In this document: positions 50,417 to 57,392 of the stretch, one piece after another
How positions within the stretch are numbered: the first letter of the stretch is position 1
How the letters are laid out: every line of letters starts with the position of its first letter
Assembly (NCBI GenBank): GCA_035535495.1
Contig: DATLQA010000036.1
Span: 1 to 57,392 of the forward strand
Direction of reading: 5' to 3'
DNA from: DASUZB01 sp035535495
GTDB taxonomy: Bacteria > Actinomycetota > CALGFH01
Length of the DNA stretch: 57,392 bases
Notes under the pieces: model-generated
The model's database searches: none
What the model saw: only the letters and a program-made list of their open reading frames with translations
What the model was told of the DNA's origin: nothing
Made by a program: the position numbers and the translations under genes

Positions 50417-51073
50417 ATGTTCATCCAGATCCTGCAGGGGAGGGTGGCAGATGAAGCCGGCGCCCGCCGAGAGGTCGAACGATGGCACGGTGATCTGGGC
50501 ACCCAGGCGCCGGGCTGGCTCGGCCTCACCGCCGGAATCGGCGACGATCGCACCTTCCTGGTCGTTCTGAGATTCGCGTCGGAGGCGGCCGCGATGGCCA
50601 ACGACCGGCGGCCCGAGCTGGCCGCGTGGCGAGGCGCCATCAAGCAGCACCTGGTCGGCCCGGTCCGGCTCGACCAGTGCCCGGTGGTCCGCATCCCCAA
50701 GGCCGGCACTCCAGCCCGTGCCGGCTTCGTCCGGATCCTCCAGGGCCGCGTGGCCGACCCCGCCCGCCTCGCCGCCCTCCAGGGCGAGGTCGAGCGCACC
50801 CTCCAGCGCCAGCCTCACCTCCTCGAGGTGGTGGTCGGCGAGCACGAGGGGGGCCATGGCTACTTCACCGAGGTGGCCTCGTTCGTCTCCGAGCGCGCCG
50901 TGCGCGCCGCCGAGCGGGCCATGCCGGTGGAGTCGGCGGTGCAGCTGGGCATGGTGCGCAGCTTCATGGAGCGCCTCCGTCTGGTCGAGCTCCACGACCC
51001 CTGGGTGGTGACCCCCGAGGCCGACACCATCAGCAGGGCGCCGATGGGCTCGGCGGGTGGCGCGGCTCGCTGA
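50417..51073 (+). CDS. Duplicated dimeric alpha-beta barrel (ABM-like) protein
   Basis: A 218-aa soluble protein made of two similar halves. FIQILQGRVADEAGARREVERW (residues 2-23) is repeated as FVRILQGRVADPARLAALQGEVERT (about 104-128). Each half has the beta-alpha-beta-beta-alpha-beta pattern of ferredoxin-like ABM/EthD/Dabb domains, so one chain forms the two-layer barrel normally made by a homodimer. Relatives include monooxygenases and stress proteins; no catalytic residues are evident. Function not assigned. A G-rich site precedes the ATG. It is convergent with larC, 11 bp away. Confidence 0.72.
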   Translation: MFIQILQGRVADEAGARREVERWHGDLGTQAPGWLGLTAGIGDDRTFLVVLRFASEAAAMANDRRPELAAWRGAIKQHLVGPVRLDQCPVVRIPKAGTPARAGFVRILQGRVADPARLAALQGEVERTLQRQPHLLEVVVGEHEGGHGYFTEVASFVSERAVRAAERAMPVESAVQLGMVRSFMERLRLVELHDPWVVTPEADTISRAPMGSAGGAAR

Positions 51074-51084
51074 GCGGGGCGTGC

Positions 51085-52281
51085 TCAGCCTGGCGGGGCG
51101 TCCAGTTCGGCGAGGGCGGCGGCTTGCGCCCGGGCCATCACCTCCTTGAGGGGTCGGCCTGACTCGGACGCGAGCCGGGCACAGTCGTCGAACTCCGGAG
51201 CCACGTTGACCACCTGGCCGCCCTCGAGCCCGAGCTTCACCCGGACGGTGCCGCCGAGCAGCGCGACCTCGACGAGCTTGCGCTCCAGCATCCACTTGCG
51301 GACCGGTGTCCCTCGCACACCGAGAGTCGAGGTCTCGCGCCACAGGACCGCCCTCACGCGGGCGTCGGTCCCTGGCGGGCAGAGCGCCGACAGGGTGATG
51401 GCGGGCCGGCCCTTCTTCATCTGCACCGGGGTGATCCAGACGTCGGACGCGCCCGCCGCGAACAGCCGGTCGACCACCCAGGGAGCCAGCTCGGGCACCA
51501 GGTCGTCCAGGTTGGTCTCAAGGACCAGCGCACCGTCCCCGGCGCCGGCGTCGTCCTCCACCCGCTCGCCGAGGATCACCCGCAGCACGTTGGGCATTTC
51601 GTCGTGCTGGCGGCTGCCCGCCCCGTAGCCGACGCTGACCACCCGCATCGGCGGCAGCTCCCCGAAGCGGGCGACGCCGGCGGCCAGGATCGCCGCACCC
51701 GTCGGGGTGGTCAGCTCGACCGCTGGGCCCCCATGCACCGGTGCACCGCGCAACAGTTCCAGCACGGCCGGGGCCGGGACCGGGAGCGGCCCGTGGGCGC
51801 TGCCGGTGCGCCCGCTGCCGGTGGCGACCGGCGAGGCCCACGCCTCGCGCACGCCGAGGTCGTGCAGGAGCAGCGCCGTGCCGACCACGTCGACCAGCGC
51901 GTCGACCGCGCCCACCTCGTGGAAGTGGACCTGCTCGGGCGGCACGCGGTGGACCCGGCCCTCGGCCTCGGCCAGGAGCGCGAAGGTGGCCAGCGCGCGT
52001 GCCCGCGCCGGCTCGGGCAGCGTCGCGCTGCCGAGCAGCTCGCGAACGTCGCCCCAGGTGCGCGCGGCCCCCGGGCTGGTGCGGACCGTCACGTGGGTGG
52101 CGCCGATGCCGCCGCGCTCGACGCTCTCGACCTCCAGCTCGAACGGCTCCAGGTCGAGCCCGCGCAGGCCGGCGCGGAGCGCCTTGAGGTCGCCGCCCGC
52201 GTCGAGCAGCGCACCCAGCGCCATGTCGCCGGCGATGCCCGCGAAGCAGTCGAAGTACGCGAAGGAGGAGGTTATCGTCAT
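51085..52281 (-). CDS. larC: LarC, nickel-pincer cofactor nickel chelatase
   Basis: A 398-aa protein of the LarC family (DUF111), which inserts nickel into pyridinium-3,5-bisthiocarboxylate mononucleotide using CTP, to make the cofactor of lactate racemase and related enzymes. It has the YFDCFAGIAGDMALGALLDAGG start, VHFHEVGAVDALVDVVG, ELTTPTGAAIL and the C-terminal part ETNLDDLVPELAPWV, WITPVQMKKGRPA and ETSTLGVR. In some Lactobacillus the gene needs a frameshift; here it is one continuous frame. larB, larE and larA are not in the window, so the cofactor pathway may be completed elsewhere. Confidence 0.94.
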   Translation of the reverse strand: MTITSSFAYFDCFAGIAGDMALGALLDAGGDLKALRAGLRGLDLEPFELEVESVERGGIGATHVTVRTSPGAARTWGDVRELLGSATLPEPARARALATFALLAEAEGRVHRVPPEQVHFHEVGAVDALVDVVGTALLLHDLGVREAWASPVATGSGRTGSAHGPLPVPAPAVLELLRGAPVHGGPAVELTTPTGAAILAAGVARFGELPPMRVVSVGYGAGSRQHDEMPNVLRVILGERVEDDAGAGDGALVLETNLDDLVPELAPWVVDRLFAAGASDVWITPVQMKKGRPAITLSALCPPGTDARVRAVLWRETSTLGVRGTPVRKWMLERKLVEVALLGGTVRVKLGLEGGQVVNVAPEFDDCARLASESGRPLKEVMARAQAAALAELDAPPG

Positions 52282-52370
52282 GGGCGTACCGCCAGGTCAG
52301 CCGGTCAGCGGCGAGGAGAGCTTGGCACAACCGGGCGTGACCCGCCCGGCCAGCGGAGCGAGTTGGGGAT

Positions 52371-52400
52371 TTCGGAGTTCGCTCGAGCGCCTAGTACAAT
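52371..52400 (+). promoter_or_regulatory. Promoter of the DUF4446 gene
   Basis: TTCGGA (52371-52376) and TACAAT (52395-52400) are 18 bp apart; transcription would start near 52407, leaving a 54-nt leader. It lies in the 179-bp gap divergent with larC. Confidence 0.45.
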
Positions 52401-52460
52401 CTCGCGCGGTTCACTCGTTCCTGTCGTTCCAGTCTTCCCTTCCCCAGGAGGTCTGCCAGC

Positions 52461-52976
52461 GTGCCCGAGCTGTCTGTCGACAACCTGACCGTCCTGGTCG
52501 TCGTCTCACTTGGGCTGTCCACGGTGCTCACCCTGGCCGTGGTCCTGCTGGCCCTGCGGCTGCGGAGCGTCCGCCACACCTACGCCCGCCTGCTCGGGGG
52601 AGGCGGCAAGGACGAGGACATCCTGGCCGCGGTGACCAGGCACGTCACCGCCGTCGAACGGCTCGACCGCAAGGTCGACCAGCTCGGCCGCCAGTCCGCC
52701 GAGCAACGCCAGCACATCTCCGGCCTGGTCCGCACGGTCGGCTTCGTCCGCTACGACGCCTTCTCGGAGATGGGTGGCCAGCTCTCCTACTCGCTCGCCC
52801 TGCTCGACGAGGCCGGCGACGGCGTCGTGCTCACCGCCATCAACGGCCGCGCCGAGACCCGCTCCTACGCCAAGCAGGTCAAGGGCGGCCAGTCCACCCA
52901 CAGCCTCTCCGACGAAGAGCAGGCCGCCATCGACGTGGCACTTGGCCAGTCCAGGCCCCTCACCATCCGCGTCTGA
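52461..52976 (+). CDS. DUF4446 membrane protein
   Basis: A 171-aa protein with one N-terminal helix (residues 8-30) followed by a coiled coil (about 50-80, AVTRHVTAVERLDRKVDQL) and a small beta-rich domain: GFVRYDAFSEMGGQLSYSLALLDEAGDGVVLTAI and RSYAKQVKGGQS, the DUF4446 hallmarks. The family is found next to parB/chromosome-segregation and spore genes in Gram-positives, but its function is unknown. A GTG start follows AGGAGG by 9 nt. tRNA-Ser begins 75 bp after it. Confidence 0.88.
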   Translation: MPELSVDNLTVLVVVSLGLSTVLTLAVVLLALRLRSVRHTYARLLGGGGKDEDILAAVTRHVTAVERLDRKVDQLGRQSAEQRQHISGLVRTVGFVRYDAFSEMGGQLSYSLALLDEAGDGVVLTAINGRAETRSYAKQVKGGQSTHSLSDEEQAAIDVALGQSRPLTIRV

Positions 52977-53051
52977 GCCTCCCGTCACGCCGTCGATTCG
53001 CTGGCCGGGTCGGTCAGGCCGGCCCGCCATGTCGGTGAGTAGACTGCCGGC

Positions 53052-53138
53052 GGAGGAGTGGCCGAGCGGTCGAAGGCAGCGACCTTGAAAGTCGCCGGAC
53101 CCGAGAGGGTCCCGTGGGTTCGAATCCCACTTCCTCCG
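53052..53138 (+). tRNA. tRNA-Ser (TGA)
   Basis: An 87-nt class II tRNA. Acceptor GGAGGAG pairs with TTCCTCC (one G-T). The anticodon loop CTTGAAA gives TGA, reading UCN codons. The variable arm (CCGGACCCGAGAGGGTCCCG) and T-arm GTGGGTTCGAATCCCAC are regular. CCA is not encoded. A TAGACT -10-like hexamer is only 6 bp before it. Confidence 0.95.
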
Positions 53139-53275
53139 CGCCTGTGACCAGCACGTTCGTTGAGTGCGACGACGATGGGTCCGCAACGGGTCCGCGCCTC
53201 CCGCGAATGTGCCTGATGAGGATGTGCTCTGGTCTGGCAGCCGACGATGGGCAAGGAACAGCGCGGCTTCGGTGT

Positions 53276-53746
53276 TCAGGCCACACCGAGCACGGCGCGC
53301 ACCTGATCCAGCATCTGCTTCTCCCCGGCGCTCACCTGCTCGGCACCGAACCCCATGAAGCCGCCCTCCTTGGCGGCGTCGGCAGCCGCCTGGGCCGCGG
53401 CCACCAGCCACCTGCGGAACGCCTCGACCTCCTGGGGCGTGGCCTTGGCCGTCACCAGCTCGTTGACGCCCCGGAGCTCCTCCAGCACCTGCTGGCCGTT
53501 GCGCGGCTTGAAGTCCCCCAGCGGGTTCTGCCTCTGCTGGGCCAACGCCTGCACGTCCAGGGCCACCGACGCCAGCAGCTCCTCCTGGCTCGGCGGGAGG
53601 GTGGCCGACCGCAACGACGCCATCGTCTCCTTGGCCAGCTCGATCGGCCCGCCCGGGTCGGCGAGCGAGATTGCGAAACCGGCGACCAGGGGCGCGCGAC
53701 GGATCCGGGTCCATTCCTCTTCGGTGAAGTCCTGCTTGGACGTCAT
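53276..53746 (-). CDS. Hypothetical helical protein (156 aa)
   Basis: A soluble, mostly alpha-helical protein I do not recognise. It starts TSKQDFTEEEWTRIRRAPLVAGFAISLADPGGP; an EEW...AP pattern then Ala- and Glu-rich helices. A Gly/Phe loop (GGFMGFGAEQVSAGEKQ) sits near the C-terminus, which ends LDQVRAVLGVA. The start ATG at 53746 has AGGAGGT 5 nt upstream; the longer frame to 53797 has no such site. It is next to tRNA-Ser, in opposite orientation, and 154 bp from the VOC gene. Confidence 0.65.
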   Translation of the reverse strand: MTSKQDFTEEEWTRIRRAPLVAGFAISLADPGGPIELAKETMASLRSATLPPSQEELLASVALDVQALAQQRQNPLGDFKPRNGQQVLEELRGVNELVTAKATPQEVEAFRRWLVAAAQAAADAAKEGGFMGFGAEQVSAGEKQMLDQVRAVLGVA

Positions 53747-53900
53747 GGCTACCTCCTGAGAGCGGGACGTCAGCCTAAACGAGGATGGTCTTGTCATGCC
53801 GTGCCGGCCGATCCGGTCCGACCGGGGAGGCCCGGGAGCGCCGGAGACGTCCGCGAACGGGCTGGACCCGAGCCAACCGTGGCGCAGGCGCTGGTCCGCG

Positions 53901-54329
53901 CTACGCCCCGAACCGTCCGCGTGCCTCGACCGGGATCAGCGGCTTCTGGGCGCGCACCTTCAGCTCCTGCACGGCCCAGGTGTTGCCGTCCGGGTCGGAG
54001 AAGCCGAAGAAGGTGCTGCCGTCCTGGTCGCCGAACGAGACCAGCTCGCTCGCCTCGACGCCGCGGCTGATCAGTTCCTCGCGGGCGGCCGCGGCGTCCG
54101 CGACCACCAGCTGCAGGCCCTTCATCGAACCGGGCTCCATCTCGCGCTGGTTGGGCAGGTCGCCGAAGACGATCGAGCAGCCGGAGCCGCGCGGCGTCAG
54201 CTGCACGACGTGCATGTGCTCGTTGGTGGTGTCGTGGTCGAGATCGAAGCCGACCTTGTCGCGGTAGAAGGCGACCGAGCGGTCGATGTCGCTGACGGGG
54301 AGGATGACGACCTCGAGCGTCCAGTCCAT
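53901..54329 (-). CDS. VOC-family (glyoxalase/bleomycin resistance-like) protein
   Basis: A 142-aa vicinal-oxygen-chelate protein made of two beta-alpha-beta-beta-beta repeats. VVILPVSDIDRSVAFYRDKVGFDLDHD is the family opening; GLQLVVADAAAAREELISRG is the second repeat and SFFGFSDPDGNTWAVQEL the closing Glu strand. Possible metal ligands are the His in EHMHVVQL and the Glu in VQEL. Substrate unknown. Such stand-alone proteins in actinobacteria are often labelled glyoxalases without assay. Confidence 0.88.
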   Translation of the reverse strand: MDWTLEVVILPVSDIDRSVAFYRDKVGFDLDHDTTNEHMHVVQLTPRGSGCSIVFGDLPNQREMEPGSMKGLQLVVADAAAAREELISRGVEASELVSFGDQDGSTFFGFSDPDGNTWAVQELKVRAQKPLIPVEARGRFGA

Positions 54330-54410
54330 GGTGTGCTCCTGGGAGGGTGGTTCCGGATGCGAACCCTATCCTGTCCCAGGCAGCTGACATCGGTCGGGCA
54401 AGGGAGCTGC

Positions 54411-55541
54411 TCAGCTTGGTCCGCGAGGGCTCAGAGACTTCCGGTTGCGCCGGTGGGTGAGCGAGGCCAGCTGGGGGAAGACCAGCGACCGGTCCGAGGA
54501 CCACTTGGCCGGCGGCGCCACCGTCAACGCCGCCAAGGCCAGCAAGACGGCATCGTAGTTGACCCGCCAGCCGGCGAAGTCCTTCCAGGCCTGCTCCCGG
54601 TCGGCCTTGACCGGCACACCCTCCCGCGCCAGCTCGTCGTAGACGTCGTCGAACTCGCTCTGCATGATCGAGATCGGCTGGTCCGGCCATCGCGGATCCG
54701 GGTCGTACGGGATGCCGAAGAAGTCGGAGATCTTGCGCAGCGCGATGTAGCCGGCTCGGATGCACAGCTGCGCCTCGACCGGTCGTTCCAGGTCCACCGA
54801 GGAGGCCGTGATCGAGGCCGTGTCGAGCACCGCGCCGGCTGCCGTGACCCAGGAGCGCTTCGGGTCCGGGGAGCGGAAGAACACGAGCGCCGGGATCGAG
54901 GTGTGGGTCTCCTCGATGTCGGTGAACCAGGCCTCCCAGGTCCGCCACACGTCTTCCAAGTGGTCGAGCCCCTCGATGCGGGTGTGGCGGATCAGCAGTT
55001 CCGACGCTGACGGCGGCGATCCGGCGCGGACGTCGAGCCCGGCCACCGCCGCCTCGCGCCGCGAGAACGACGTGTAGATCGAGGGAAGATAGCTGATCAG
55101 CAGGGCGATCATGCCGAGGCCGAAGGCCGCCTCCGAGAACGCCAGGGCGGTCGTCGGGAGGTCCTTGGGTATGGCGATGCCCAGCGTGAACAGTGACGAC
55201 CCGCTGAGGATGAACGCGTGGCGGAGCGGGTGGACGCCGAGCGCCCAGTCCATCAGCACGTAGCCCGAGCCGATGATCACCAGCCACGCGACCACCAGGC
55301 TGAGCAGGCTGATCGGCGCGTACAGCGCCATGGCGCGTTCCTGCTCGAAGTACTCCTTGCTGTGCTTGCCGCGGAAGTCGAAGGGCACCCGTACGACGCG
55401 GAACACCCAGCGGGTGAGGCGCATCGGCGTAGCCCTCGGCACCACCAGGGTCTGCACCGCCGACAGCGCGGTCGCCACCACGATCGCCGCTCCCAAGGCG
55501 AACAGGACCACCGACACCACCATCGTGGCCGCCTCGCCCAT
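54411..55541 (-). CDS. Membrane protein with ion-channel-like pore region
   Basis: A 376-aa protein. Residues 5-30 form the first helix; two further helices (about 68-95 and 125-150) bracket a short loop SGSSLFTLGIAIPKD, the layout and residue pattern of a two-helix channel pore (TM, P-loop, TM). The helix exit SYLPSIYTSFSRREAAVAGLDVRAG then leads to a cytoplasmic, helical domain of about 210 residues rich in Trp, Asp and Glu (WRTWEAWFTDIEETHTSIPAL). The selectivity loop has no TVGYG. A transporter or mechanosensor is also possible. AGGAGA precedes the ATG. The gene upstream (55544) ends 2 bp before it. Confidence 0.6.
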   Translation of the reverse strand: MGEAATMVVSVVLFALGAAIVVATALSAVQTLVVPRATPMRLTRWVFRVVRVPFDFRGKHSKEYFEQERAMALYAPISLLSLVVAWLVIIGSGYVLMDWALGVHPLRHAFILSGSSLFTLGIAIPKDLPTTALAFSEAAFGLGMIALLISYLPSIYTSFSRREAAVAGLDVRAGSPPSASELLIRHTRIEGLDHLEDVWRTWEAWFTDIEETHTSIPALVFFRSPDPKRSWVTAAGAVLDTASITASSVDLERPVEAQLCIRAGYIALRKISDFFGIPYDPDPRWPDQPISIMQSEFDDVYDELAREGVPVKADREQAWKDFAGWRVNYDAVLLALAALTVAPPAKWSSDRSLVFPQLASLTHRRNRKSLSPRGPS

Positions 55542-55543
55542 GG

Positions 55544-55822
55544 TCAGTCTCCTCGCCGTCGGGCCTGCTTCAAGGTGCGCACCGCCTCCCGGAAGCGAGC
55601 CCGCGGCACCCAGACCCGGTTTCCCTTTGCTCCGGTCATGTGTACCAGCCAGTCCAGCCGCCGTCCCCACCACTCGGGCCGCTGCGGATCCGGCTGCTCG
55701 CTCGACGGGATGCCCGCCGCTGCCAGCACCTCCCTGACGCGTGCCGCCAGCTCGGGCGTGCGGAAGTTCCCCAGCCGCCGCCGTGGCGTGCCCGACGCGA
55801 GTTCCAGCCGGTCCTCGCGCAC
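55544..55822 (-). CDS. Small basic protein coupled to the channel-like gene (92 aa)
   Basis: An unrecognised soluble protein with many Arg and Trp (RPEWWGRRLDWLVHM, GAKGNRVWVPRARFREAV). The start is a GTG at 55822, with GGAGGAGGG 5 nt upstream; the frame extends to 55912 without good sites. Its stop is 2 bp from the start of the channel-like membrane gene, so they are one operon and probably interact. Confidence 0.6.
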   Translation of the reverse strand: MREDRLELASGTPRRRLGNFRTPELAARVREVLAAAGIPSSEQPDPQRPEWWGRRLDWLVHMTGAKGNRVWVPRARFREAVRTLKQARRRGD

Positions 55823-55912
55823 GGCCCTCCTCCGGCTGATCGCCCTGCTTGACGCCTGGAACCGTACGGTGGCGGCGAGCCCTCGTCCACCGTGCACCCT
55901 CGACCAACCCAC

Positions 55913-55941
55913 TTGGGCGCGACCACCGAGTTGCCTACAAT
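55913..55941 (+). promoter_or_regulatory. Promoter of the tRNA-Ser/tRNA-Arg pair
   Basis: TTGGGC (55913-55918) and TACAAT (55936-55941) are 17 bp apart, the best sigma70-type match in the window. Transcription would start near 55948, 46 nt before tRNA-Ser(GCT), and continue into tRNA-Arg. Confidence 0.7.
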
Positions 55942-55993
55942 GTGGCGGCCCAGCGGGCCCCGGGCCAGCGGGGTCCCTGGGTTGTAGGGACGT

Positions 55994-56084
55994 GGAGGCA
56001 TCGCCTAGTCTGGTCTATGGCGCCCGCCTGCTAAGCGGGTTTGGGGTTAATCCCCCATCGTGCGTTCGAATCGCACTGCCTCCG
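55994..56084 (+). tRNA. tRNA-Ser (GCT)
   Basis: A 91-nt class II tRNA. Acceptor GGAGGCA pairs with TGCCTCC; the anticodon stem CCCGC/GCGGG holds CTGCTAA, anticodon GCT for AGC/AGU. The variable arm (TTTGGGGTTAATCCCCCATC) and T-arm GTGCGTTCGAATCGCAC are regular. CCA is not encoded. The TGG..TATGGC D-region is normal for this isoacceptor. Confidence 0.95.
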
Positions 56085-56088
56085 CTCT

Positions 56089-56161
56089 GCGCCGCTAGCT
56101 CAACGGATAGAGCACCAGACTACGGATCTGGCGGTTGGGGGTTCGAATCCCTCGCGGCGCG
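56089..56161 (+). tRNA. tRNA-Arg (ACG)
   Basis: A 73-nt class I tRNA. Acceptor GCGCCGC pairs with GCGGCGC; the D-arm is TAGCTCAACGGATAGAGC; the anticodon stem CCAGA/TCTGG holds CTACGGA, anticodon ACG (A34 probably becomes inosine). T-arm GGGGGTTCGAATCCCTC (with one mismatch). It lies only 4 nt after tRNA-Ser(GCT), so the two are one precursor. Confidence 0.95.
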
Positions 56162-56248
56162 CCAAACACGCAGGTCAGCGGCACTCAAGCAAGAGAAGCT
56201 CATCCCCTCGCATCTGGCAGTGTCAGTCCTTGCGTGCCAGGTGCCGGT

Positions 56249-57070
56249 TCAGCGGACGATGCGGCGCACCAGCTCAATGAACGCCTGCGGGTGGCTGACG
56301 AACCCCCCGTGGCCACCGGACAACTCGACGAGGTCGGCCCCGGTGCCCTCGGCCAGCCAGGCCGCCGCGGCCCCATACCAGGTGTCGCGGTTCTCCGCGC
56401 CCACCGCCACGGTCAGCGGCACCCCGCTGGCCCGCATGCCCTCCCGGTCGGGGACGAACTCTGCGAACGCCGGCAGCTCGATCGGGAAGAACACCACGCC
56501 GTTGTCCAGGATGCGGTCACGGTCGGTAGGGTCGAGCGACTCGAACCACTGGTCGGCGACCTCATCGCCGGCGTTGCCCCGGATGAACGCCTCCATGGCG
56601 TGGCGCGGCCCGCCCTCGGCCATGGCCGGCTCGATCACGGCCCGCATGCCAGCCACCATCTCCTGGCGCTGCGGCACCACCGCCAGCAGCGGCGGCTCGA
56701 AGAGCACGGCGTGCCGCACGACCTCAGCATGGCGCGCCACCAGGCCGCAGGCCACCGAGGCGCCGCCGCTGTGGCCGACCACCACCGCCGGCGCGAGGTC
56801 CAGGGCGCGCAGCAGCGCCGCGGCGTCGTCGGCCGCCTCGGCCATGCTGGTGGCGGCCCAGCGGTCCGGGCGCGGGCTGCGGGAGATGCCGCGCCGGTCA
56901 TAGGTCACCACCGTGCACTCCTCGGCCAGCGTGGGCGCCAGGTTCGCCCACTCGCCCGCATCCCCAGTGCCGCCGGTGATGAGTAGCGCCGGTCCGCTGC
57001 CGCGCACCTCGTGGTACAGCTTGGTGGTACCGGCCTGGATCAGCCCGGACGTGGTTGTCGTCGCCGTCAT
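56249..57070 (-). CDS. Alpha/beta hydrolase
   Basis: A 273-aa alpha/beta-fold hydrolase. GGTGDAGEWANLAPTL near residue 35 holds the oxyanion loop, TYDRRGISRSPRP precedes the nucleophile elbow VVGHSGGASVACG (Ser at about 101); the acid Asp/Glu in VAVGAENRDTW and the catalytic His in LSGGHGGFVSHP (about 255) complete a triad. The start ATG at 57070 follows GGGAGGACGACC by a usual distance. The gap to the left-going LuxR-type regulator is 123 bp, a likely shared regulatory region. Substrate unknown. Confidence 0.88.
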   Translation of the reverse strand: MTATTTTSGLIQAGTTKLYHEVRGSGPALLITGGTGDAGEWANLAPTLAEECTVVTYDRRGISRSPRPDRWAATSMAEAADDAAALLRALDLAPAVVVGHSGGASVACGLVARHAEVVRHAVLFEPPLLAVVPQRQEMVAGMRAVIEPAMAEGGPRHAMEAFIRGNAGDEVADQWFESLDPTDRDRILDNGVVFFPIELPAFAEFVPDREGMRASGVPLTVAVGAENRDTWYGAAAAWLAEGTGADLVELSGGHGGFVSHPQAFIELVRRIVR

Positions 57071-57193
57071 GGTCGTCCTCCCGTTTTGGGGCATGTGCCT
57101 GGGCTCGACGGTAGGGACCGGCTGGCGGCGTGGCGTCGGGGAAACCCCCACCATGGGGGTCTGGAGCGGATGGGGGGTTCTACCCAGGTACGG

Positions 57194-57392
57194 CTAGAGG
57201 AGCCGATGCTGGTAGGCGTAGGCGGTGGCCGCAGCCCGCGAGGACACGCCCAGCTTGGTGAAGATGTTGCTGACGTGCCGGTCGACCGTCTTCTCGGCCA
57301 CGAACAGCTGGCTGGCGATGGCGTGGTTGGTGGTGCCGGTGGCCACCAGCCGCAGCACCTGCAACTCCCGCTCGGTCAGCCCATGGGCCTTC
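57194..57392 (-). CDS. LuxR-family transcriptional regulator, C-terminal fragment
   Basis: The window ends within this gene; 65 C-terminal residues and a stop are present. They form the LuxR/NarL helix-turn-helix: LTERELQVLRLVATGTTNHAIASQ, the recognition helix in VAEKTVDRHVSNIFTKLGVS, then a short helix ending AYAYQHRLL. It is upstream of the hydrolase on the same strand. The missing N-terminus (receiver or AAA-ATPase/TPR) decides its type. It may control the hydrolase. Confidence 0.85.
   Translation of the reverse strand, partial: KAHGLTERELQVLRLVATGTTNHAIASQLFVAEKTVDRHVSNIFTKLGVSSRAAATAYAYQHRLL

Noticed and set aside
53159..53275. Gene fragment after tRNA-Ser(TGA)
   Set aside because: Frames here are antisense or partial and show no motif; the stretch is treated as intergenic.
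55994..56161. tRNA-linked integration site of a mobile element
   Set aside because: No integrase, no direct repeat of the tRNA 3' end and no phage or plasmid gene in the window.

Overview
This is a high-GC (about 70 % by eye) chromosomal segment from an actinobacterium (Actinomycetota). The strongest marker is the minus-strand block fhaA-fhaB-pstP-rodA-pbpA-pknA-pknB (45579 down to 37449), flanked by tRNA-Leu(CAG) on one side and a convergent trpG/pabA-type amidotransferase plus crgA on the other. As I recall it, this is the gene order near oriC in Mycobacterium tuberculosis. GTG/TTG starts, 4-bp ATGA/GTGA overlaps and a DUF3367 (AftD-type) arabinofuranosyltransferase fit the same phylum. I cannot name the genus. 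No phage, integrase, IS or CRISPR was seen.

Layout. 1-13.4 kb is an accessory, regulator-rich stretch: serine hydrolases, a glycosyltransferase fused to the remains of an alpha/beta hydrolase, an MFS exporter with its MerR regulator and a probable operator, an Fe/Cu p19-like protein, a histidine kinase/response regulator pair next to an ABC exporter, and a CstA-YbdD peptide/pyruvate uptake pair, followed by the decayed 3' end of a MacB-type permease. 13.4-29.1 kb is a cell-envelope glycan locus: GT-C-like membrane proteins, a secreted transglycosylase, GT4 and GT2 enzymes, a 1503-aa AftD-like protein, a flippase, a DUF3068 protein, a second large membrane protein with a tiny DUF2613-like partner, another GT4 and a methyltransferase. 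29.1-37.4 kb holds a thiolase, zinc-ribbon proteins, crgA, a TlpA-like lipoprotein, a class E sortase translationally coupled to a disordered tail-anchored protein, an acyl-CoA synthetase and the amidotransferase. 37.4-45.6 kb is the Ser/Thr-kinase and cell-wall elongation operon. 45.6-57.4 kb contains four tRNAs, an amidohydrolase, a CaCA antiporter, an acyl-CoA dehydrogenase with a palindromic operator, larC, small membrane proteins, a channel-like protein, and a LuxR-type regulator cut by the window end.

How the genes work together. The kinase/phosphatase/FHA block controls elongation by RodA and PbpA, with CrgA as a divisome partner. The glycan locus could build and export an arabinan- or mannan-like envelope polymer: cytoplasmic GT2/GT4 enzymes, the flippase, then outside-facing GT-C enzymes such as the AftD homologue. 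The most unusual items are the exchange of PASTA domains between the two kinases (the one in the pknB slot has only a Pro/Thr repeat tail), the sortase E plus TG-W-rich anchored protein pair, the merging in one place of gene sets that are separate in mycobacteria, the truncated hydrolase-glycosyltransferase abutting the MFS/MerR operator, and a hairpin that buries the ribosome-binding site of a 125-aa gene upstream of cstA.
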